The position numbers and the translations under genes are program-made. This document shows positions 8,527-18,222 of a DNA stretch of 64,000 nucleotides, piece by piece. Numbering within the stretch: position 1 is the first letter of the stretch; every line of letters begins with the position of its first letter. Source of the DNA: Gordonia terrae. Its GTDB lineage: Bacteria; Actinomycetota; Actinomycetes; Mycobacteriales; Mycobacteriaceae. Under the pieces are notes generated by a model that saw nothing but the letters and a program-made list of their open reading frames with translations, did no database searches and was not told the DNA's origin. The DNA lies in contig NZ_CP016594.1 of NCBI RefSeq assembly GCF_001698225.1, positions 1,550,001 through 1,614,000 on the forward strand, in the 5' to 3' direction.

Positions 8527-9477
8527 TCACCCGGCCAGCGCGCGCAGGAAGAAGCCGAGATTGGCCGGCCGCTCGGCGAGACGGCGGACGAGGTAGCCGT
8601 ACCACTGTGCGCCATAGGGGATGTACACGCGGACCCGGGCGCCGGCGTCGGCCAGACGACGCTGCTCGTCGACGCGAATGCCGTAGAGCATCTGGTGTTC
8701 CCAGGTGCCCGGGGCCCGTCCGAACTCGTCGGCGAGGATGGTGGCGGCGTCGATCATCGTGGGGTCGTGGGAGGCGACCATCGGGTATCCGCGCCCCTTC
8801 ATCAGCGTCCGGAGGCAGCGGAGATAGTTGTCGTCGACCTGCCGGCGCTCGGTGAAGGCGACTGCGGCCGGTTCGGCATAGGCGCCCTTGCACAGGCGGA
8901 TTCGAGCTCCCGACGCCGCGAACTCGGCGCAGTCGTCCTCGGTCCGGCGCAGGCCGGCCTGCAGCACGGTTCCGGTGTCCGGGAAGTCGTCGCGCAACGA
9001 GCGCACGATCGCCAGTCGCCGGTCGACGGTGGTGTGACTCTCGGCGTCCACGGTGACCAGGACGCCCCGGCCATCTGCGGCGTCGACGATCGTCCGCGCG
9101 TTCTCCTCGGCGATCTTCGCGCCGTGCTCCGGCAGGCTCAGGCCGAGTGCGGTGAGCTTCACCGACACCTCGACCGACCCGGCAGGTGCCGACCGGAACA
9201 TCGACAGTGCCTCGAGGAGTTCGAGATAGGCGCTCACCGTGGCGTCGGCCCGGGATTCGTCGACGGTGTCCTCACCCAGGTGGTCGACCGTGACGGCGAG
9301 TCCGTCATTGAGTTCGGCTCCGACGGCGGTCATGGCGTCGGCGAGTGATTCGCCCGGCACGAACCGGCGCACCACTCTCTCGGTCACCGGCCACCGCTCG
9401 GACACATCCTTGACGCGTTCGCTACGCGACACCGCGACGATCGCCGGACGCAGCACGGTGTCGAAGACGGTGCCCAT
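8527..9477 (-). CDS. pruB: Proline dehydrogenase (PruB)
   Basis: A 316-residue monofunctional FAD-dependent proline dehydrogenase that oxidises proline to delta-1-pyrroline-5-carboxylate. Diagnostic blocks are RLCKGAYAEP, GYPMVASHDPTMI and the C-terminal YIPYGAQWYGYLVRRLAERPAN, which holds the substrate-binding YxxYGxxWxxYxxRRxxExP residues. Length fits the short single-domain family. ATG 9477 shares its A with the TGA of the upstream dehydrogenase (TGATG), so the pair is translationally coupled. The divergent PucR-type gene beyond pruA is the likely activator. Confidence 0.95.
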   Translation of the reverse strand: MGTVFDTVLRPAIVAVSRSERVKDVSERWPVTERVVRRFVPGESLADAMTAVGAELNDGLAVTVDHLGEDTVDESRADATVSAYLELLEALSMFRSAPAGSVEVSVKLTALGLSLPEHGAKIAEENARTIVDAADGRGVLVTVDAESHTTVDRRLAIVRSLRDDFPDTGTVLQAGLRRTEDDCAEFAASGARIRLCKGAYAEPAAVAFTERRQVDDNYLRCLRTLMKGRGYPMVASHDPTMIDAATILADEFGRAPGTWEHQMLYGIRVDEQRRLADAGARVRVYIPYGAQWYGYLVRRLAERPANLGFFLRALAG

Positions 9478-11123
9478 CAGATCCCCGTCCAGTCGATGGC
9501 CATGTGCGGGTAGGTCGTCGTGGTGGGCGGGCTGAAGGTCTCCTTGATCGTGCGGGTCGACGTCCAGCGCATCAGGTTCTGCTTCGATCCGGCCTTGTCG
9601 TTGGTCCCCGACGCCCGGCCCCCGCCGAAGGGCTGCTGTCCGACGACCGCACCGGTCGGTTTGTCGTTGACGTAGAAGTTGCCCGCGGCGTTGCGCAATC
9701 GGTCGGACGCCAGTGTGACGGCCGCGACATCGGTGGCCATGATGGACCCGGTCAGTGCGTAGGTCGCCGTCGAATCCACCAGTCCGAGTATGTTCTCGTA
9801 CTCCGCGTCGTCGTAGACGTGAACGGCGAGGATCGGACCGAAGTACTCGGTGGCGAACGCCTCGTCGGTCGGATCGTCGGACAACAGGACGGTGGGCCGT
9901 ACGAAGAAACCCTCGGAGTCGTCGCAGTCGCCGCCGACCGCGACGGTGAGCGAAGCCGACGACTTCGCGCGGTCGATCGCCGCCACCTGCTTGTCGAACG
10001 CGCGCCGATCGATCACCGCGCCACCGAAATTCGTCAGATCTCGAACGTCGCCATAGGTGAGTTCGGCGGCCTCGCCGAGGAACTCGTCGCCCATCCGATC
10101 CCACACCGACCGCGGGATGTAGGCGCGTGACGCCGCCGAGCACTTCTGTCCCTGGTACTCGAAGGCCCCGCGCGACAATGCCGTTCGCAGCGCGTGCGGC
10201 TCGGCCGAGGAATGCGCGACGATGAAGTCCTTGCCACCGGTCTCGCCGACGAGGCGGGGATAGTTCCGGTATCGCTCGATGTTGGCGCCGACCTCGCGCC
10301 AGAGATGCCGGAACGTGCGTGTCGACCCGGTGAAATGGATGCCGGCCAGATCCTGGTCGGCGAGTACGACATCCGAGACGGCCACGCCGTCGCCGTGGAC
10401 GAGGTTGATCACACCGGGCGGCAAGCCGGCGGCGTCGAGAAGGGCCATGATCAACTGGGCCGAATACGCCTGGGTGGGTGAGGGCTTCCAGACGACGGTG
10501 TTGCCCATGAGCACCGGAGCCGTGGGTAGGTTCGCGGCGATCGCGGTGAAGTTGAACGGGGTCACGGCGTAGACGAAGCCGTCCAGCGGACGATGGTCGA
10601 GCCGATTCCACACCCCCGGTGACGACTCCGGTTGTTCGGCGAGGATCTCGCGGGCGAAGGCCACGTTGAACCGCCAGAAGTCGACGAGCTCGCACGGTGC
10701 GTCGATCTCGGCCTGCTGCACCGACTTCGACTGACCAAGCATCGTTGCGGCCGCGATCCGTTCGCGCCACGGCCCGGCCAGCAGTTCGGCGGCGCGCAGG
10801 ATGACGGCCGCCCGGTCGTCGAAGCTCGTGTGCGCCCAGTCGTCGGCGGCGGCGCGAGCGGCGTCGACGGCGGCACGGGCGTCGTCGTGGGTGGCGTTGG
10901 TGATGAAGCCCAGGACCTCGCGGTGTGCGTGGGGCTGGACGACGTCGATCTCATCGCCGGCACCGAGGCTCAGATGGCCGCCGATGATGTGGGGGAACTC
11001 GCGCCGACCGGCGTGGGACTGCCGCGCCAACTCGTCGACGATGCGCGCGCGCTCCGGCGAACCGGGGGCATAGCCGTGTACGGGTTCATTGGACGGTCGA
11101 GGGGGAGTGGTGATGGCATCCAT
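9477..11123 (-). CDS. pruA: L-glutamate gamma-semialdehyde (P5C) dehydrogenase
   Basis: A 548-residue aldehyde dehydrogenase that converts glutamate semialdehyde to glutamate with NAD+, the second step of proline catabolism. Catalytic features are LVGETGGKDFIV (general-base Glu), GAFEYQGQKCSAASRAYIP (nucleophilic Cys) and AGNFYVNDKPTGAVVGQQPFGGGRASGTNDKAG (cofactor end, typical of P5C dehydrogenases). ATG 11123 (MDAITTPPRP) fits the family N-terminus. It is the first gene of the pruA-pruB operon and diverges from pruC across 74 bp that hold a palindrome. Confidence 0.95.
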   Translation of the reverse strand: MDAITTPPRPSNEPVHGYAPGSPERARIVDELARQSHAGRREFPHIIGGHLSLGAGDEIDVVQPHAHREVLGFITNATHDDARAAVDAARAAADDWAHTSFDDRAAVILRAAELLAGPWRERIAAATMLGQSKSVQQAEIDAPCELVDFWRFNVAFAREILAEQPESSPGVWNRLDHRPLDGFVYAVTPFNFTAIAANLPTAPVLMGNTVVWKPSPTQAYSAQLIMALLDAAGLPPGVINLVHGDGVAVSDVVLADQDLAGIHFTGSTRTFRHLWREVGANIERYRNYPRLVGETGGKDFIVAHSSAEPHALRTALSRGAFEYQGQKCSAASRAYIPRSVWDRMGDEFLGEAAELTYGDVRDLTNFGGAVIDRRAFDKQVAAIDRAKSSASLTVAVGGDCDDSEGFFVRPTVLLSDDPTDEAFATEYFGPILAVHVYDDAEYENILGLVDSTATYALTGSIMATDVAAVTLASDRLRNAAGNFYVNDKPTGAVVGQQPFGGGRASGTNDKAGSKQNLMRWTSTRTIKETFSPPTTTTYPHMAIDWTGI

Positions 11124-11154
11124 GAGTCCAGTCCACCGTCCCTCCCGGCGCCGC

Positions 11155-11179
11155 GATATGGCCGATCGGCAAACATATC
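11155..11179. promoter_or_regulatory. Nested palindrome in the pruA/pruC promoter region
   Basis: GATATG (11155-11160) and CATATC (11174-11179) form a perfect inverted repeat. The perfect palindrome GCCGATCGGC (11161-11170) lies between the arms. The site occupies the divergent promoter region and is a natural candidate for PruC binding. Confidence 0.5.
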
Positions 11180-11197
11180 CGTCGTAGCCTTGTCCGT

Positions 11198-12799
11198 ATG
11201 GACAAGACCGCGGGCATCGCTCTGGGACGGCTGGTCCTGGCCCTGGATCAGACCGTCGCGACCTTGGTCTCGTCCCCGCGCGGGCTCGACGCCCCGGTGT
11301 CGACGCTGGCGATGGTCGACACCGACGATCTCCACTACGGGCTCGGGCGTGCGGCGCGATCGGCCGATCTCTTCCTTCTCGTCGGACTCGGCGACGAGAT
11401 CGGTGTCGAATGGCTCGGTGACCTCGGTGCGCATCGCCCGGTGGCCGTGCTGACCAAGAGCTCGACACCGGCGTTGATCGGTCTAACCGAGCGGCTGGGG
11501 ATCGCGGTCATCGCCATCGACCCGCACGCCCGCTGGGAACGGATCTACAACCTCGTCACCCGGGTGCTCGACGCTCGATCCCATCCGGCCGGGGACGGCG
11601 AGTCCATGGAGTCCGGGAGCACCGGCGACCTGTTCCAGCTCGCAGCCGAGGTCGCCCGGCGGACCGGAGGCCTGGTGAGCATCGAGGACGAGCATGCGCA
11701 CGTCCTGGCCTACAGCTCGGCCGGTGACGAGGCCGATGAGTTGCGCCGGCTGTCGATCCTGGGCCGGGAGGGTCCGCCCGAGATGCTCGCCTGGTTGCGG
11801 GAGTGGGGCGTGATGGACGCGGTACGGCAGTCGTCCGGGGTCGTGACCGTCGACGCGCGTGCCGATCTGGGGTTGCAGCCGAGACGCGCGGTGGCGATCC
11901 GGCCGGCACCCACCGCCCGACCGAGCGGCTCCGGCGACGTCCTGCTGGGGGTCGTCTGGCTGCAGGAGGGATCTCGTCCGCCGGCCCGCGACACCGACGA
12001 GGTGCTCGTCGGAGCCGCAGCCGTTGCGGCACGGATCATCTCGCGGCGCCGCTCCGCCGGCTCCGACCACGATGAGCGGGTGCGGCGGCTCCTCGGTGTG
12101 GGCGGCGAACCAGTCGACACCGATCGTCTCGCCGCCCAGCTCGGCATCGCGCCGTCGGCGACCGTGACGATCGCCGGGTTCGCCACCCCCGACGGCATCC
12201 GCGGGGGACAGGTCTCGGCACTGATGTTGCACGCCAGCGCATTCAGTCCACTCTCGGTGACGGTCACCATCGGCGACCGCGCCTACGCCGTGCTGCCGGG
12301 GGTCGCGCTCGACGACGCCGTCACATGGGCCCGGGTCGCCGTCGGCGCGGCCGACCGGCAGTTCGCGGTGCCGGCCCGCGCCGTGGTCGCCGGTCCCGAC
12401 AGCATCTCCACCGCAACCGAGCTGCGCCACTCGATCGACCGCGTGCTCGATGCGGCCGGCCGGGAAGCCGACCTGATCGACGATGTCACCACGGTCGAGC
12501 GATCCCGCACCGGTGTGTTGCTCGGCGAGATCATCGGATTGCTCTCGGAGAACCCTGATCTCGTCGACGACCGGGTCACCGGCCTCGTCGATCTCGACGC
12601 CCGCAGCGGCAGTGCCTTCACCGCGTCACTGCGCGCCTACCTCGATCACTTCGGTGACGTCCGTGGGGCGGCCGCGGCACTGCATGTCCACCCGAACACG
12701 TTGCGCTATCGCCTACGTCGGATCCAGGCCCTCACCGGGATGGACCTCGACGATCCGGCGACGCGTCTCGTCGTGGCGCTGTCGCTACGTGTCCGGTGA
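11198..12799 (+). CDS. pruC: PucR-family transcriptional regulator of proline catabolism (PruC)
   Basis: 533 residues with a PucR-type N-terminal domain, a central GGDEF-like regulatory segment and a C-terminal helix-turn-helix (LDHFGDVRGAAAALHVHPNTLRYRLRRIQALTG, about 480-512) of the PucR/HTH_30 type. In M. tuberculosis the homologous arrangement is Rv1186c (pruC) divergent from pruA-pruB, where it activates the operon in response to proline. ATG 11198 has no Shine-Dalgarno, but TAGCCT at 11185-11190 is 7 nt upstream, which fits a leaderless transcript. Function is inferred from synteny plus fold. Confidence 0.88.
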   Translation: MDKTAGIALGRLVLALDQTVATLVSSPRGLDAPVSTLAMVDTDDLHYGLGRAARSADLFLLVGLGDEIGVEWLGDLGAHRPVAVLTKSSTPALIGLTERLGIAVIAIDPHARWERIYNLVTRVLDARSHPAGDGESMESGSTGDLFQLAAEVARRTGGLVSIEDEHAHVLAYSSAGDEADELRRLSILGREGPPEMLAWLREWGVMDAVRQSSGVVTVDARADLGLQPRRAVAIRPAPTARPSGSGDVLLGVVWLQEGSRPPARDTDEVLVGAAAVAARIISRRRSAGSDHDERVRRLLGVGGEPVDTDRLAAQLGIAPSATVTIAGFATPDGIRGGQVSALMLHASAFSPLSVTVTIGDRAYAVLPGVALDDAVTWARVAVGAADRQFAVPARAVVAGPDSISTATELRHSIDRVLDAAGREADLIDDVTTVERSRTGVLLGEIIGLLSENPDLVDDRVTGLVDLDARSGSAFTASLRAYLDHFGDVRGAAAALHVHPNTLRYRLRRIQALTGMDLDDPATRLVVALSLRVR

Positions 12800-12842
12800 G
12801 GGCGGCACAGCGAGTCCGAGTGTCACCCGCCCGGGAGATCCG

Positions 12843-13739
12843 ATGGGTACCGTGGCGCCCATGCCGTCCTCGTCGAAGTCCCTGTCCGACCTCGCCGGCC
12901 GGCGGGTGGTCGTCACCGGTGCGACGAACGGCATCGGGATGGCCACCGCCGCGGCGCTCGCCCGGGCCGGAGTGCGGGTGGTGTTGGCCGTCCGCGACAC
13001 CGAACTCGGCGCACGACGCGCACGGGAGTTCGGCGGCGAGTGCGAGGTGCTCCGACTCGATCTCGCCGACCTCGCCTCGGTGCGGGCCTTCGTCGCCGAA
13101 CTCGACGGTCCGGTCGATGTACTCGTCAACAACGTCGGGATGTTTCCGCACCAGCGCAGGACGACGCCGGACGGGTTCGAACTGGGCATCGGCACGAACT
13201 TCCTCGGCCCGTTCGCCCTGACGAACCTCCTGCTGCCGCGTATCCGACGGCAGGTCGTGTCGGTGGGTTCCGAGGGGCACCGCCACGCCCGCATCGACCC
13301 CGCCGATCTCGACCACCGACACACCCGGTGGTCGGCACCCCGGGCCTACGCCGCGTCCAAGCTGGCGGTGATGCTGTGGGGCCTCGAACTCGACCGGCGA
13401 TTGCGCGCGGTCGGGTCACCGGTGACCTCGATGCTCACGGACCCGGGCTGGGCCGCGTCGAACATCTCGAACAAGCCGGGCCTGGGAGTCCTGCACCGGG
13501 CGGCCCAGGGTCTGGCTGGAGTGCTCGGCAACGATCTCACCGCCGGGGCGGCACCCACGCTGCACTGTCTGACCGAACCCATCCCGCCGGGCAGCTATGT
13601 GGGGGTCGACGGACTGTGGGGACTGCGCGGCCGGCCGGTGCTGTCGGGCCGCGCCCGCATCGCGTGCGATTACGAACTGGCCGGCAGTCTGTGGAGCAAG
13701 GCCGAGAATCGCACCGGCACCCGGTGGCCGTTGGGGTAG
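12843..13739 (+). CDS. Short-chain dehydrogenase/reductase
   Basis: 298 residues. The Rossmann nucleotide loop is TGATNGIGMA near the N-terminus; NNVG stands where NNAG is usual, and the active-site motif is YAASK. The C-terminal region is long, as in retinol-dehydrogenase-like classical SDRs. ATG 12843 follows GGGAG at 7-8 nt; ATG 12861 is an alternative. The gene follows pruC by 43 bp on the same strand. The substrate is unknown. Confidence 0.8.
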   Translation: MGTVAPMPSSSKSLSDLAGRRVVVTGATNGIGMATAAALARAGVRVVLAVRDTELGARRAREFGGECEVLRLDLADLASVRAFVAELDGPVDVLVNNVGMFPHQRRTTPDGFELGIGTNFLGPFALTNLLLPRIRRQVVSVGSEGHRHARIDPADLDHRHTRWSAPRAYAASKLAVMLWGLELDRRLRAVGSPVTSMLTDPGWAASNISNKPGLGVLHRAAQGLAGVLGNDLTAGAAPTLHCLTEPIPPGSYVGVDGLWGLRGRPVLSGRARIACDYELAGSLWSKAENRTGTRWPLG

Positions 13740-13760
13740 GGCTCGCGTCGCCCTGCCGGG

Positions 13761-14174
13761 TCACGCCAGATCGGTCAGTCGATCCGACAGCTGGGCGGTG
13801 AGTTCGTGCGCATAGTGCACCTGCCGCTCCAGTTTCTCGCATGCAAGTCGGGCGCGCTGCCGGAACTCCGCGATCGCGTCGAGTGCCGCTCGCCGGTCCT
13901 CCGGTGCCGCGTCGCTGTCGTCGAGAACGCTCTCGGCGTGCAGGAGTTCACGCATGTCATCGAGCGTGAACCCGAGTGGTTTCATCCGCCGGATCACGAA
14001 CAGCCGATCGATGTCGGCACGTGTGTACAACCGGAACCCCCCGGCCGAACGCGCGGACGGCACGACCAGGCCGACCTCGTCGTAGTGGCGGATGGTCTTG
14101 ATGGACAACCCGGTTTCCGTCGCCACCGCGCCGATCTGCAGATGGCCGGTGGTCTCGGTCCCTCCGTCGGTCAC
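13761..14174 (-). CDS. MerR-family transcriptional regulator
   Basis: 137 residues. The N-terminal winged helix reads LQIGAVATETGLSIKTIRHYDEVGLVVPSAR and is followed by GGFRLYTRADIDRLFVIRRMKPLGFTLDDMRELL, classic MerR DNA-binding sequence. A coiled-coil dimerisation helix ends the protein. I see no metal-binding cysteines, so it is not an obvious metal sensor. It follows the SulP transporter by 20 bp on the same strand and is probably co-transcribed. A MerR-like palindrome lies upstream of that transporter, suggesting autoregulation. Confidence 0.88.
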   Translation of the reverse strand: MTDGGTETTGHLQIGAVATETGLSIKTIRHYDEVGLVVPSARSAGGFRLYTRADIDRLFVIRRMKPLGFTLDDMRELLHAESVLDDSDAAPEDRRAALDAIAEFRQRARLACEKLERQVHYAHELTAQLSDRLTDLA

Positions 14175-14194
14175 GACCCGCCCTCTCTACCCGG

Positions 14195-15694
14195 TCAGCC
14201 TTCGCCGCCGAGCCGGCCACTGAGACGCCGATGGCGCTCGGCGCTGTGGCCGTCGAGGCCGACGATGGTGGCGGTCTTGCCCTTGGCTGCGTACTTGGTG
14301 GTGATCGCATCGAGGGTAGCGACCGTCGACGCGTCCCAGATGTGCGCCTCGCTCATGTCGATCACGACGTCGTCCGGGTCGCCGGCGTAGTCGAACTGGT
14401 AGACGAGGTCGTTGCTGGAGGCGAAAAACAGTTCGCCCCGCACCGCATAGACCCGGGTTCCGGGTTCGGGGTCGGCGACCTCGACCACCTCGGTGACGTG
14501 TGCGACCCGGCGCGCGAACAGCACCATCGCCGTGAGGACACCCACGATCACGCCGTAGGCCAGATTGTGGGTCGCCACGGTGACGACGACGGTCGCGACC
14601 ATCACCGCGGTCTCGCTCTTGGGCATGCGCCGCAACGTCTTCGGGTTGACGCTGTGCCAGTCCAGAGTGCCCACCGACACCATGATCATGACCGCGACGA
14701 GAGCCGCCATGGGGATCAGGGCGACGATGTCGCCCAGCCCGACGACCAGGATGAGTAGGAACAGTCCGGCCAGGAACGTCGAGATCCGGGTGCGCGCCCG
14801 GGACTCCTTGACGTTGATCATGGTCTGGCCGATCATCGCGCACCCGCCCATCCCGCCGAAGAGGCCGGTCACGATGTTGGCGATGCCCTGCCCGGTGGCC
14901 TCACGCGTCTTGTCGGAATGGGTGTCGGTGAGGTCGTCGACGAACTTGGCGGTCATCAGCGACTCGAGCAGGCCGACGAGTGCCATGGTGAACGCGTACG
15001 GCGCGATGACCGAGATCGTGTCCCACGTCAGCGGGACGTCGGGGAAGAACAACGTGGGGAGGCTGTCGGGTAGTTCGCCCTCGTCGCCGACGTCGGGGAC
15101 GGCGAAGCCGACCGCCAGGGTGACCGCGGTGAGCAGCACGATCGCCACGAGCGGTGACGGGATCGCCGAGGTGAGCCGGGGGAGACCGACGATGATCGCG
15201 AGTCCCGCTGCGACGAGGGGATAGACCAGCCACGGAACGCCCAGCAGGTGCGGCAGTTGGGCGGTGAAGATCAGGATCGCCAGCGCGTTGACGAACCCGA
15301 CCATCACGCTGCGCGGGATGAAGCGCATGAGTCGCGCGACCCCCAGGGCACCGAGGACGATCTGGATGACACCGGCCAGGAGCACCGCCGCAATCAGATG
15401 GTCCAAGCCGTGACTGGCGACCAGGGGCGCCACCACGAGCGCCACGGCGCCGGTGGCCGCCGAGATCATCGCCGGACGGCCCCCGACGATCGCGATCGTC
15501 ACCGCCATCGTGAACGAGGCGAAGAGACCCACCCGCGGGTCGACCCCGGCGATGATCGAGAACGAGATCGCCTCGGGGATGAGTGCGAGTGCGACGACGA
15601 GACCGGCGAGGACCTCGGTACGCAGCCGTCGTGGGGACCGCAGGGTCGCCAGTACCGACTGTCGGCGGGCAGGGGTCAGCACCTCGGCGGTCAC
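14195..15694 (-). CDS. SulP-family inorganic anion transporter with STAS domain
   Basis: 499 residues. The SulP core has about 11-14 hydrophobic spans (RTEVLAGLVVALALIPEAISFSIIAGVDPRVGLFASF at the N-terminus; GLFGGMGGCAMIGQTMINV mid-protein). A C-terminal cytoplasmic STAS domain (about 410-490) contains DVVIDMSEAHIWDASTV. Such carriers import sulfate, bicarbonate or dicarboxylates; the substrate cannot be read here. GTG 15694 follows GGAG at 5 nt. An upstream GTG at 15745 lacks a ribosome site. Confidence 0.87.
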   Translation of the reverse strand: MTAEVLTPARRQSVLATLRSPRRLRTEVLAGLVVALALIPEAISFSIIAGVDPRVGLFASFTMAVTIAIVGGRPAMISAATGAVALVVAPLVASHGLDHLIAAVLLAGVIQIVLGALGVARLMRFIPRSVMVGFVNALAILIFTAQLPHLLGVPWLVYPLVAAGLAIIVGLPRLTSAIPSPLVAIVLLTAVTLAVGFAVPDVGDEGELPDSLPTLFFPDVPLTWDTISVIAPYAFTMALVGLLESLMTAKFVDDLTDTHSDKTREATGQGIANIVTGLFGGMGGCAMIGQTMINVKESRARTRISTFLAGLFLLILVVGLGDIVALIPMAALVAVMIMVSVGTLDWHSVNPKTLRRMPKSETAVMVATVVVTVATHNLAYGVIVGVLTAMVLFARRVAHVTEVVEVADPEPGTRVYAVRGELFFASSNDLVYQFDYAGDPDDVVIDMSEAHIWDASTVATLDAITTKYAAKGKTATIVGLDGHSAERHRRLSGRLGGEG

Positions 15695-15807
15695 GGCGTC
15701 TCCATCTTCGCGAGCGATCAGAACGGATGTCGCGCAGTGACTCACACACCTCGCCGGATCGTCGGCGACGATGGCGACCGGGGCCGACCCTACGGACGCG
15801 GCAACTG

Positions 15808-15825
15808 TACCCTTACGGGAGGGTA
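15808..15825 (-). promoter_or_regulatory. Inverted repeat TACCCT-N6-AGGGTA upstream of SulP gene
   Basis: A perfect 6-bp-arm inverted repeat with a 6-nt centre lies 114 bp before the transporter start. On the minus strand TACAGT, a plausible -10 element, overlaps its downstream arm. The size and sequence style resemble MerR-family operators, and a MerR gene closes the same operon. Confidence 0.45.
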
Positions 15826-15852
15826 GATATCCACACCCGGTCGGTTGCGCGC

Positions 15853-18024
15853 CTAGAGGATCGTGAGCATCTCGTTGTAGGTCGGCAGGGGCCAGAGGTC
15901 GTCGGCGACGATGGATTCGAGGGTGTCGGCAACCTCGCGAACCGTGGCCATGGCCGGGATGAGGGTCTCCAGCGCGTACGTCGACTCGTCGAGTGTGGAC
16001 TCGCCGTGCATCCCGGCGATGCCGGCATCCAGCGTCGCCAACCCCTCGTGCAGCGCGCCGATCAGGCCGGTCAGCTCCTCGAGCAGCGGTGTGGGAGCGT
16101 CGATCCCGGCCATCTTGAGCGACGCCGCGGTGCCCGCGAGTTCACCCTGGTAACGGATCGCGGCCGGCATGATCATCGTCTTGGCGATCTCCGCGGTCTC
16201 CTTGGCTTCCACGAGGAGGGTCAGCGCGTAGTACTCGAAGATGACGTCTTCCCGGGCCTCGAGTTCGCGGGCCGACAGCACGCCGTACTTCTCGAAGATC
16301 TCGATGACCTCCGGCGAGGTGTACTCCGTCACCGCGTCGACCGTCGTCCGCAGGTTCTTGAGGCCGCGGGCGGCCGCCTCCTCCTGCCATTCGTCGGAGT
16401 AACCGTTGCCGTTGAAGATGACCGCCCCGTGCGAATTGACGATCTCCTGCAACACCTTCTGAACGGCGTCCGCGAGATCGAGCCCGTCGGCGAGGAGCTT
16501 CTCGAGGTCGGCGGCGATCACATCGATCGAGTCGGCGAGGATGGTGTTGATGGCGACCATCGGATCCGAGATCGACTGGTTGGAACCCGGTGCGCGGTAC
16601 TCGAATCGGTTGCCGGTGAACGCGAACGGACTCGTGCGGTTGCGATCTCCCGGATCGGCCGTCAGCGGCGGGAGGGTGTCGACGCCGAGTTCGATGACGC
16701 CCGCGGCCTTGGAGCCGGTCGCACCGCCCTTGGCGATCTGCTCGAACACATCCATCAGCTGTTCGCCCAGGAAGATCGAGATGATCGCCGGCGGAGCCTC
16801 GTTGGCCCCCAGTCGATGGTCGTTCGAGGCGGACGCGACCGCGGCACGCAACAGTCCGCCGTAGAGGTGGACCGCGCGGATGATCGCGCCGCAGAAGGTC
16901 AGGAACTGCATGTTCTCGTGCGGGGTGTCGCCCGGGTTCAGCAGATTGCCCTGGGTGGAGTTGCCGAGCGAGAAGTTCACGTGCTTGCCCGAGCCGTTGA
17001 CGCCGGAGAACGGCTTCTCGTGCAGCAGACACTTCATGCCGTACTTCTCGGCGACGGCCTTCATCGTGGTCATCATCAGTTGCTGGTGGTCGTGGGCGAG
17101 AACCGACCGTTCGAAGACCGGCGCGATCTCGAACTGGCCGGGCGCGACCTCGTTGTGTCGCGTCTTCGCCGGGATCCCCTGCTTGAACAGCTCGCGGTCG
17201 AGCTCGATCATGAAGGACAACACGCGCTCGGGGATGGCGCCGAAGTAGTGGTCGTCGAACTCCTGACCCTTCGACGGCGGTGCGCCGAACAGGGTCCGGT
17301 TGCAGGTCATGAGATCCGGTCGGGCATAGAAGAAGTGCTCGTCGATCAGGAAATACTCCTGTTCGGCGCCCGCGTACGAGACGACGGTGTCGACGTTGTC
17401 GTGACCGAACAACCGGAGCAGCCGCATCGCCTGCTTGCTCATCGCCTGCTGGCTGCGCAGCAGCGGGGTCTTCTTGTCGAGGGCCTCACCGGTCCACGAG
17501 ATGAAGATCGTCGGGATGCAGAGCGTGTTGCCGTTCGGGTTCTCCAGGAGGTACGCGGGACTGGTGACATCCCAGCCCGTGTAACCGCGGGCCTCGAAGG
17601 TCCCGCGCAGGCCGCCGTTGGGGAAGCTCGACGCGTCGGGCTCGCCCTGCATCAGCGTCTTGCCCGCGAACTCGGCGAGAGATGCACCGGTGGAATCGGG
17701 TTCGAGGAACGAATCGTGTTTCTCGGCGGTGAATCCGGTCAGCGGATAGAACACGTGGGCGTAGTGGGTGGCGCCCCTCTCGATGGCCCAGTCCTTCATC
17801 GCCACCGCGACGTAGTCGGCCAGGGTGGGGTCGAGCGCACAACCGGTGTCGACGGTCGCGGCCACCGCCTTGAAGACGTGCTTCGGCAGCCGCTTCTTCA
17901 TCACCGACAGGCTGAACACATTGCGCCCGAACGTGTCTGCCAGCGGTTCGGTGAACCCCGGTGCCGAGCAGTCGTAGGTTGTCACGGCCTCGATCGCCTG
18001 TCGGCGGGACATGCTGCCACTCAT
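15853..18024 (-). CDS. glnN: Type III glutamine synthetase (GSIII)
   Basis: 723 residues, the length of class III glutamine synthetases and much longer than classes I and II. Conserved blocks include [82 protein letters not shown] and the C-terminal helical extension. It makes glutamine from glutamate, ammonia and ATP in the cytosol. ATG 18024 is preceded by AGGAG at ideal spacing. Gamma-glutamyltranspeptidase, another glutamine/glutamate enzyme, lies just upstream on the same strand. Class III enzymes are patchy in actinobacteria, where GlnA1 is usually the housekeeping form. Confidence 0.95.
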   Translation of the reverse strand: MSGSMSRRQAIEAVTTYDCSAPGFTEPLADTFGRNVFSLSVMKKRLPKHVFKAVAATVDTGCALDPTLADYVAVAMKDWAIERGATHYAHVFYPLTGFTAEKHDSFLEPDSTGASLAEFAGKTLMQGEPDASSFPNGGLRGTFEARGYTGWDVTSPAYLLENPNGNTLCIPTIFISWTGEALDKKTPLLRSQQAMSKQAMRLLRLFGHDNVDTVVSYAGAEQEYFLIDEHFFYARPDLMTCNRTLFGAPPSKGQEFDDHYFGAIPERVLSFMIELDRELFKQGIPAKTRHNEVAPGQFEIAPVFERSVLAHDHQQLMMTTMKAVAEKYGMKCLLHEKPFSGVNGSGKHVNFSLGNSTQGNLLNPGDTPHENMQFLTFCGAIIRAVHLYGGLLRAAVASASNDHRLGANEAPPAIISIFLGEQLMDVFEQIAKGGATGSKAAGVIELGVDTLPPLTADPGDRNRTSPFAFTGNRFEYRAPGSNQSISDPMVAINTILADSIDVIAADLEKLLADGLDLADAVQKVLQEIVNSHGAVIFNGNGYSDEWQEEAAARGLKNLRTTVDAVTEYTSPEVIEIFEKYGVLSARELEAREDVIFEYYALTLLVEAKETAEIAKTMIMPAAIRYQGELAGTAASLKMAGIDAPTPLLEELTGLIGALHEGLATLDAGIAGMHGESTLDESTYALETLIPAMATVREVADTLESIVADDLWPLPTYNEMLTIL

Positions 18025-18149
18025 GGTTACTCCTGGATGATCTCGGCCCCCACGTGCGCGGGGGTCGCACGACGACGTCGCCACGTCGTTGTCGCAGATG
18101 CGAGCGACTCGACGCTATGAGCTGGGTGTATGCGCTCGATTGCCCCCGT

Positions 18150-18165
18150 GTGACGCCGAGGAAAA
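18150..18165. promoter_or_regulatory. Partial GlnR-like box upstream of GSIII
   Basis: GTGAC-N6-GAAAA fits one a-b half of the actinobacterial GlnR box (GTnAC-N6-GAAAC). The second half expected next is poor. It lies 126-141 bp before the glutamine synthetase start. Confidence 0.25.
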
Positions 18166-18222
18166 CTACTTGCCCCGGAACCGGTTGAGGCAGTGTCGAA
18201 CCCGGAACGAGGCCAGGACGGG

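Noticed and set aside
15583..18120. 845-codon plus-strand frame opposite the glutamine synthetase
   Set aside because: GSIII motifs on the minus strand are complete; the plus frame has no recognisable domain and shadow-like composition.
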